Positions 7,357 through 10,890 of a stretch of 10,890 nucleotides of DNA are shown here, in pieces. A program made the position numbers and the translations under genes. Below the pieces are notes generated by a model, which worked only from the letters and a program-made list of their open reading frames with translations, was not told where the DNA came from and made no database searches. The stretch comes from Pseudomonadota bacterium (GTDB lineage: Bacteria; Pseudomonadota; Gammaproteobacteria; Halothiobacillales; Halothiobacillaceae). Numbering within the stretch: the stretch's first letter is position 1; every line of letters starts with the position of its first letter. The stretch covers positions 1-10,890 of the forward strand of contig JAJYPA010000253.1 in NCBI GenBank assembly GCA_021795795.1, in the 5' to 3' direction.

Positions 7357-7653
7357 GTGACTACTAATAGACGGCCAGTGTTCGAGATAAATACCCGCAT
7401 CCTCTCTCACTCGATAACCGGCGTGCAACGCTATCTGTTGGAGTTGCTGCAGCGAATGCCTGCTGGTGGCATACGGCAAGTCGCCCCCGAGCATCCTCTC
7501 AGCGGTGCCCGCGCCCACCTCTGGGAACAGACGGTCCTACCGTTGCGGCCACAGGGGCATCTGCTCTGGAGCCCGAGCAACACGGGTCCGCTTGCGGTCT
7601 CTAGGCAGGTGGTGACCATCCACGATTTAAATGCCAATAGATATGCTATATGA
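7357..7653 (+). pseudogene. N-terminal stub of a GT4 glycosyltransferase (GT4-a)
   Basis: A 98-codon frame starting at GTG 7357, preceded by GGAAGG (7340-7345). It reads as the first quarter of a GT4 (Glycos_transf_1) enzyme of the kind with FEINTRILSHSITGVQRY (residues 9-26), HLWEQTVLP (54-62), LLWSPSNTGPL (69-79) and VVTIHDL (85-91). Family members are about 350 aa and continue past TIHDL through the donor domain. Here similarity ends at L91 (about 7629), and seven AT-rich codons (NANRYAI) lead to TGA 7651-7653, which overlaps the next start as ATGA. A matching C-terminal fragment lies at 8827-8886, after the inserted gene. The stub alone cannot be a transferase; it may still be translated as a leader for the gene inside it. 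Confidence 0.8.
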
Positions 7654-8816
7654 AAACTCATGTTATATTTTGTTCATTAGTGAATCCCTACCGGAAACAT
7701 TCCAATGGGGGATCTGAGGATATTCGACGGCGCATTTTGGCGACGGCTTCCATTGTTGATTCCGTAACAGTTTATGCTATCGATTATTCAGGCGAACTTG
7801 TCACTCCGGAGTCGCTATCCGATAATGTTCATCTTCGTTTATACGAGAGAGGCATTGACCCTCGTCCGTGGCGGTGGCTTTACCCTCTGGCCTGTATTCG
7901 CCGGTATAATCATCGCATGTTAGAAGATATTCGTCAGGAAATTTCTCAAAATACGGATAGTCTTATAATATTTGTCGAAGGGATGCAACTATTTGGTTTG
8001 TGGGTGGACACCAAGAGCATCATACCACAGGCCGCAAAGGTCATACTTAGGGTTCACAATATTGAAAGTAAATACCATCATTCTGTGGCTTTAGAATCAC
8101 GAGGTATGCTCAAGCTGGCTCACCAGATATCTTCGCTACAATATCGTCCTCTCGAAAATAGGCTTATTTCCGATTTTACGTACCTCTATGCGATTTCGGA
8201 AAAAGAGGCGGAAGCCTTAATTCGGCGATACAGTTTGTCTGCTGACGAGGTTAGGTTAATCCTTCCTATTCCCGCTGACAATCCTTGTGGATTGCTAGCG
8301 CAAAGCGAGGATATGCCGTTTATACTTTCCTATTTTGGTGATCTTACACTGCCAAACAACTATAATGGACTGCATTGGTTTTGTAACAAGGTTCTGCCGG
8401 AATTAAGCGGAGATAGTATTGAGTTGCATGTCGCCGGAAAGGGTAGTGAACAGTTTTCTGTATACAATCGCGTGCGTGTATTTGGTTTTGTGGATGATAT
8501 TGACGCATTCGTATGCAGCTCGCAGATTGTTGTGGCGCCTATATTCTCCGGCGCAGGGATTAAGATAAAGGTACTGGATGCCATTGGATACGGCAAGCCC
8601 ATGATAACCACACCAAAAGGTGCAGAGGGGTTTCCTATATGGCTAGCGAATCAAATGTATATTGCGTCCAGTGCTGATGAATTTGTGCGGCTATTAACTA
8701 GCATGATGCGCTCCTACGATGATGTTGTGATTAAGGCTGAAGTGCTGCAAAAAGAGATGTCTGACAAGATGGGGCCAACACATTTCCAACGCCAGTTGCT
8801 TGATGATATAAAATGA
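7650..8816 (+). CDS. GT4 family glycosyltransferase (intact, AT-rich, inside GT4-a)
   Basis: A 388-aa GT-B fold transferase likely to add a sugar to the lipid-linked repeat unit. The N-terminal acceptor domain includes NGGSEDIRRRIL (residues 19-30) and VHNIES (135-140). The donor domain begins around 222 with PFILSYFGDL, then HVAGKG (260-265), VFGFVDDIDAFV (277-288) and APIFSGAGIKIKVLDAIGYG (296-315), the C-terminal donor-binding stretch typical of GT4/Glyco_trans_1_4 proteins. Codon use is AT-rich, unlike the stubs on both sides. The start overlaps the GT4-a stub stop (ATGA, 7650-7653), so it is probably translated by coupling. The length is normal, so it appears functional. Donor and acceptor cannot be named. 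Confidence 0.88.
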   Translation: MKTHVIFCSLVNPYRKHSNGGSEDIRRRILATASIVDSVTVYAIDYSGELVTPESLSDNVHLRLYERGIDPRPWRWLYPLACIRRYNHRMLEDIRQEISQNTDSLIIFVEGMQLFGLWVDTKSIIPQAAKVILRVHNIESKYHHSVALESRGMLKLAHQISSLQYRPLENRLISDFTYLYAISEKEAEALIRRYSLSADEVRLILPIPADNPCGLLAQSEDMPFILSYFGDLTLPNNYNGLHWFCNKVLPELSGDSIELHVAGKGSEQFSVYNRVRVFGFVDDIDAFVCSSQIVVAPIFSGAGIKIKVLDAIGYGKPMITTPKGAEGFPIWLANQMYIASSADEFVRLLTSMMRSYDDVVIKAEVLQKEMSDKMGPTHFQRQLLDDIK

Positions 8817-8826
8817 CTCAGCGTGA

Positions 8827-8886
8827 AACTGGGATAAAACCGCCGAACAGACCTGGCGCGTGCTTGCGGAGGCTGCGGTAGACTGA
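8827..8886 (+). pseudogene. C-terminal stub of GT4-a
   Basis: Eleven nucleotides after the inserted GT4 gene ends, GC-rich sequence resumes. In the frame ending TGA 8884-8886 it reads NWDKTAEQTWRVLAEAAVD. This resembles the last helix of GT4 enzymes (a SWxxxAxxT pattern followed by the protein end). It has no start codon and a stop (8824-8826) directly upstream, so it is a remnant. Its frame type and position fit the missing tail of the gene whose head is at 7357-7629. The stop overlaps the next fragment's ATG as TGATG, which looks like an original operon junction. Confidence 0.65.
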
Positions 8887-8927
8887 TGCCCTTCGCCATC
8901 GTCCATGACTGGGAAGCGCCTTGGTGA
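8886..8927 (+). pseudogene. Very short N-terminal stub of a second GT4 (GT4-b)
   Basis: ATG 8886 begins MPFAIVHDW, then EAPW and TGA 8925-8927. AIVHDW is the opening strand of a common GT4 subgroup (start of type MRVAIVHDWLxxxxGAERV) and is repeated in the better-preserved stub at 9418 (VAIVHDW). The TGATG overlap with the GT4-a tail supports this as a genuine old gene start rather than chance. Similarity ends after about 9 codons, where the hicBA segment begins. No tail of this gene was found. Confidence 0.5.
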
Positions 8928-8932
8928 ATCAC

Positions 8933-8950
8933 GGCAGTTCATTCACTGCC
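8933..8950 (+). repeat. Small inverted repeat upstream of hicB
   Basis: Arms GGCAGT (8933-8938) and ACTGCC (8945-8950) are perfect, separated by TCATTC. It lies 71 nt upstream of the hicB start, just after the GT4-b stub. It could be an operator half-site pair or simply a weak hairpin. No poly-T follows, so it is not an intrinsic terminator. Confidence 0.3.
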
Positions 8951-9021
8951 AGATGATTCCCATCCATGGTGTGGAAGCAGTATGCTTGAACTTCACGCAA
9001 ACTAGGTGCGGGGCGTTGAAC

Positions 9022-9234
9022 ATGAACCAGACGTATACGGCAATTGTGAAGCAGGACGGTCCCTGGTGGATCGGCTGGATTGAAGAAGTTCCCGGCGTCA
9101 ATGGCCAGGAGATCACTCGGGACGAACTCTTGCAGTCTCTACGTGTCACCCTCCTGGAGGCCATTGAAATGAACCGGAGTGATGCACGGCTTGCGGCAGG
9201 CAAGAACTATGAAGAACTCAGTATCGCGGTATGA
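9022..9234 (+). CDS. hicB: HicB-family antitoxin (type II toxin-antitoxin)
   Basis: A 70-aa protein with the compact HicB partial-RNase-H-like fold: TYTAIVKQDGPWWIGWIEEV (residues 4-23), PGVNGQ (24-29), then an ELLQSLRVTLLEAIEMNR helix (35-52). The length is normal for the small HicB branch without a separate DNA-binding domain. An in-frame ATG at 8905 would add 39 residues unlike any HicB, so I chose ATG 9022, with a GGGG stretch (about 9010-9013) as ribosome site. It normally binds and blocks the HicA mRNA interferase. The stop overlaps the hicA start as ATGA. Since hicA is broken here, this antitoxin is probably an orphan. Confidence 0.8.
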   Translation: MNQTYTAIVKQDGPWWIGWIEEVPGVNGQEITRDELLQSLRVTLLEAIEMNRSDARLAAGKNYEELSIAV

Positions 9235-9384
9235 AGCGTCGCGATCTGCTGCGGCATCTCACTACGCATGGCTGGTGGCACAATCCTTCGCTGAACAGGC
9301 GAAGCGCGGTTCCCCGCCACAATTGAGATAAGCGACCGTCTGGCGAAAAAGATTTGCAACGATCTCGGCATCCCGGAGCTATAG
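9231..9384 (+). pseudogene. hicA: HicA toxin, internally deleted and frameshifted
   Basis: HicA is a small dsRBD-like mRNA interferase. The frame from ATG 9231 reads MKRRDLLRHLTTHG, then WWHNPSLNRRSAVPRHN, and stops at TGA 9324-9326 after 31 residues. Two defects are visible. The 11-12 residues expected between HG and WWHNP (a CxLLREGxxH-like stretch with the catalytic histidine) are missing. A single extra T in AATTGAG (9321-9327) then shifts the frame: removing one T restores NEISDRLAKKICNDLGIPEL, ending at TAG 9382-9384. Both toxin halves remain recognisable, so the decay looks recent. The encoded peptide should not be toxic. Confidence 0.8.
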
Positions 9385-9417
9385 GGTTCAGTGTCAGTAT
9401 TTCCGATAGAGAATAAC

Positions 9418-9489
9418 ATGCGACGAGTAGCTATAGTGCACGACTGGCTGGTGGTTTACGCCGGCGCGGAGCGGGTGCTGGAGCACTAA
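9418..9489 (+). pseudogene. N-terminal stub of a GT4 glycosyltransferase (GT4-c)
   Basis: ATG 9418 starts a 23-residue frame with VAIVHDWLVVYAGAERVLE, the well-known opening of a GT4 subgroup in polysaccharide clusters: first beta strand, HDWL, then the GAERVLE helix that normally continues QML. It ends H-stop at TAA 9487-9489, and TAATG (9487-9491) makes the start of the next GT2 gene overlap this stop. A fragment like the far C-terminus of the same subgroup lies at 10472-10594. The gene therefore seems to have lost its middle and received the GT2 in its place. Confidence 0.75.
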
Positions 9490-10415
9490 TGTCGGCAAAT
9501 ACGGTTGCAGTGATTATTCCGACGCTAAACGGTGGCGAAGTATGGCTGCGCTGCCTCGATGCTTTGCGCCAGCAGGTCCCCCAGCCCGACTGCGTGATGA
9601 TCGTAGACTCTGGCTCCTCAGATGATACGGATAAGGCGGCAGTGGAAGCTGGTTTTGAATTGGTACGCATTGCCAAGGGGACATTCGACCACGGCGGTAC
9701 GCGGCAGATGGCTGCCGAACGACTGGCGGCGTTTGATGTGCTGGTTTACCTCACTCAAGATGCTGTGCTGGCATCTCCCAATGCATTAGCGCGGTTGGTG
9801 GCGTCATTCTCCGATCCCAAAGTAGGCACAGCTTATGGGCGGCAGTTGCCTAGGCAGGGGTCGGCCGCCATCGAGGCCCATGCTCGGCTTTTCAACTACC
9901 CACCTCAGTCGAATACGCGGACCCTTGCCGCCAAGGCGCACATGGGTATCAAGGCGGCCTTCACCTCCAATTCCTTTGCGGCCTACCGCACGGAGGCGCT
10001 GTCGGCTGTTGGGGGCTTTCCCACAAGCCTGATTCTGGGAGAAGACATGGTGGTGGCCGCTCGTATGCTGCAGGCGGGTTGGGCGGTTGCCTATGTGGCC
10101 GAGGCCCAGGTGTGGCATTCGCACGGATATACCTTGTTGCAGGAGTTCAAGCGCTATTTCGATATCGGCGTGATGCATCAGGACCAGGCGTGGATTCTTC
10201 GGGATTTTGGGAAACCGGAAGGGGAAGGCGGACGCTTTGTGCGTTCCGAGATTGTCTACCTCAAAGATCATGCGCCTTGGTTGTTGCCTTCTGCTTTTGT
10301 TCGCACCTTGGCCAAATACCTGGGATATAAACTTGGCCAGCATTCGTCCTCGTTGCCCTTGTCCATTGAACGAAAGCTGAGTATGCACCGGGGTTTTTGG
10401 GCTAAGCGCGGGTAG
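9489..10415 (+). CDS. Rhamnosyltransferase-like GT2 glycosyltransferase
   Basis: A 308-aa GT-A fold enzyme of the rhamnosyltransferase branch (RfbF/RfbN/WbbL-like), expected to move rhamnose or a related deoxysugar from its dTDP form to the growing repeat unit at the inner membrane. Motifs: VAVIIPTLNGG (residues 6-16), IVDSGSSDDT (38-47), IAKGTFDHGGTR (61-72, the hallmark of this branch), LTQDA (88-92, in place of the metal-binding DxD), GEDMVVAARMLQAGW (184-198) and, near the end, SMHRGFW. It is GC-rich and normal in length. The ATG overlaps the stop of the GT4-c stub, so translation may depend on that stub. No sugar-supply genes for dTDP-rhamnose are in the window. Confidence 0.9.
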   Translation: MSANTVAVIIPTLNGGEVWLRCLDALRQQVPQPDCVMIVDSGSSDDTDKAAVEAGFELVRIAKGTFDHGGTRQMAAERLAAFDVLVYLTQDAVLASPNALARLVASFSDPKVGTAYGRQLPRQGSAAIEAHARLFNYPPQSNTRTLAAKAHMGIKAAFTSNSFAAYRTEALSAVGGFPTSLILGEDMVVAARMLQAGWAVAYVAEAQVWHSHGYTLLQEFKRYFDIGVMHQDQAWILRDFGKPEGEGGRFVRSEIVYLKDHAPWLLPSAFVRTLAKYLGYKLGQHSSSLPLSIERKLSMHRGFWAKRG

Positions 10416-10471
10416 GAGTGTAGCGGACGTCGTAATGGACAAGGGGGCGCGGTGAAAATAGTGCTGGTGCG

Positions 10472-10594
10472 GCCATCACGCCGGAAGCCTGCCGCGAAAA
10501 CGCTTTACGCTTCGCCCCGGAGCGCTTCCGCGCGGAGTTCACGGCCTTGGTCGAGCGGGAGTGGGCGGCGTTTCTGGATGGTAAGCAGGGCTGA
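10472..10594 (+). pseudogene. C-terminal stub of a GT4 glycosyltransferase (GT4-c tail)
   Basis: The frame ending TGA 10592-10594 reads ITPEACRENALRFAPERF (from 10475), then RAEFTALVEREWAAF and DGKQG. This is the characteristic C-terminal helix of the GT4 subgroup that begins VAIVHDWLVVYAGAERV, where a similar I-x-P-x-x-C-R-x-NA-x-RF pattern precedes the final helix. No start codon in this frame explains it, and the frame closes upstream at TAA 10433-10435. It lies 56 nt after the GT2 gene, consistent with being the tail of the gene headed at 9418. Just upstream, GTG 10452 opens another frame beginning KIVLVRP, which might be the start of yet another truncated gene. Confidence 0.65.
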
Positions 10595-10602
10595 TGTTCT
10601 GC

Positions 10603-10640
10603 TTGATTGATTCACCATGAATCACTACGATTCGTGGTGA
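10603..10640 (+). promoter_or_regulatory. Putative promoter with overlapping palindromic operator for the RHH antitoxin gene
   Basis: An inverted repeat with 12-nt arms, TCACCATGAATC (10612-10623) and GATTCGTGGTGA (10629-10640), has one mismatched pair and a 5-nt centre. It overlaps a possible promoter: TTGATT (10603-10608), a 17-nt spacer and TACGAT (10626-10631). RHH antitoxins bind such palindromes and repress their own operon, so this is a likely autoregulatory site. The promoter hexamers are only 4/6 matches each. Confidence 0.5.
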
Positions 10641-10670
10641 GCTATTCTGCTTCATAAAAGGAAATTGGAC

Positions 10671-10890
10671 ATGACACAGACCGAAACCAAAGTCTTGACC
10701 GCACATGTTCCTCTCTCTCTCGCCGAAAAAGTCGATCAGATGGCCGTGCGTCTGGAGCGCTCGCGGAGCTGGATCATGAAGCAGGCGCTTTCGGCGTGGA
10801 TCGATCAGGAGGAGGAACGCAGCCGCCTGACCCGCGAGGCCCTCGCCGACGTGGATGCCGGTCGGGTGATCGACCACCAGGCTGTGCAAG
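10671..10890 (+). CDS. Ribbon-helix-helix (CopG/ParD-like) antitoxin, cut by window end
   Basis: The frame from ATG 10671 stays open to the window edge (73 residues seen). It begins MTQTETKVLTAHVPLSLAEK, whose TAHVPL strand followed by the helices VDQMAVRLERSRSWIMKQAL and SAWIDQEEER matches a RHH DNA-binding domain. The following ALADVDAGRVIDHQAV is the toxin-binding tail usual in ParD-like antitoxins. AGGA (10659-10662) is a well-placed ribosome site. A ParE/RelE-type toxin gene is expected just beyond the edge. The palindrome at 10612-10640 is its probable operator. It is unrelated to sugar metabolism and marks the right border of the cluster. A long minus-strand frame over the same bases is a shadow. 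Confidence 0.85.
   Translation, partial: MTQTETKVLTAHVPLSLAEKVDQMAVRLERSRSWIMKQALSAWIDQEEERSRLTREALADVDAGRVIDHQAVQ

Noticed and set aside
8905..9021. Upstream in-frame start that would lengthen HicB by 39 residues
   Set aside because: The extension covers the GT4-b stub and spacer and matches nothing in HicB proteins; ATG 9022 gives the normal family length.
9804..10442. Long (212-codon) minus-strand open frame over the GT2 gene
   Set aside because: It lies antisense to a gene with clear GT2 motifs; the protein has no recognisable domain and the frame is explained by GC-rich codon bias.
10539..10889. Minus-strand 116-codon open frame at the right edge
   Set aside because: It is antisense to the RHH antitoxin and GT4 tail, both of which match known protein families on the + strand; no ribosome site or family similarity.
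1..10890. CRISPR array, tRNA, rRNA, insertion sequence or ops/JUMPstart element
   Set aside because: I looked for spaced direct repeats, tRNA-like ends, transposase motifs and the GGCGGTAG ops core and saw none.

Overview
The window is the core of a Wzx/Wzy-type surface polysaccharide (O-antigen or EPS) cluster, all on the + strand. Its GC-rich backbone resembles that of gammaproteobacteria or Acidithiobacillia-like chemolithotrophs. That placement is only an impression from protein style and codon use; no rRNA or other taxonomic marker is present.

Layout. At the left edge (1-138) lie the 3' end of an unidentified gene and a truncated start of a MNT-type nucleotidyltransferase (toxin-antitoxin type). 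Then come galE (135-1127), the flippase wzx (1146-2405), a left-handed beta-helix sugar acyltransferase (2501-3061), wecE (3051-4235, making dTDP-Fuc4N), an uncharacterised cluster protein (4232-5149), a GT2 glycosyltransferase (5207-6067), a Wzy-like polymerase/ligase (6064-7350), a GT4 (7650-8816), a hicB antitoxin with a broken hicA (9022-9384), a rhamnosyltransferase-like GT2 (9489-10415), and the start of a ribbon-helix-helix antitoxin gene (10671 to the window end).

The genes make one pathway. GalE and WecE plus the acyltransferase supply nucleotide sugars (UDP-Gal or a related sugar; dTDP-Fuc4N and probably Fuc4NAc). The two GT2s and the GT4 build the repeat unit on its lipid carrier. 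Wzx flips it and Wzy polymerises it. The initiating transferase, rmlA/rmlB and the chain-length regulator are not in the window.

The striking part is the mosaic structure. About 1255-5196 and about 7630-8826 are clearly AT-richer than their surroundings. The second AT-rich block sits inside an older GT4 gene, of which an N-terminal stub (7357 to about 7629) and a C-terminal stub (8827-8886) remain on either side. A second GT4 gene appears to have been gutted in the same way: N-terminal stub 9418-9489, intact GT2 at 9489-10415, C-terminal stub 10472-10594. A third GT4 start (8886-8927) is cut after about nine residues. The three stubs that precede an intact gene, including the left-edge nucleotidyltransferase stub before galE, each end with a stop codon that overlaps the start of that gene. 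This suggests gene-inside-gene replacement that kept the old translation start signals. Toxin-antitoxin pieces (MNT, hicBA, RHH) sit at the left edge, between GT modules and at the right edge, as is common at recombination boundaries.
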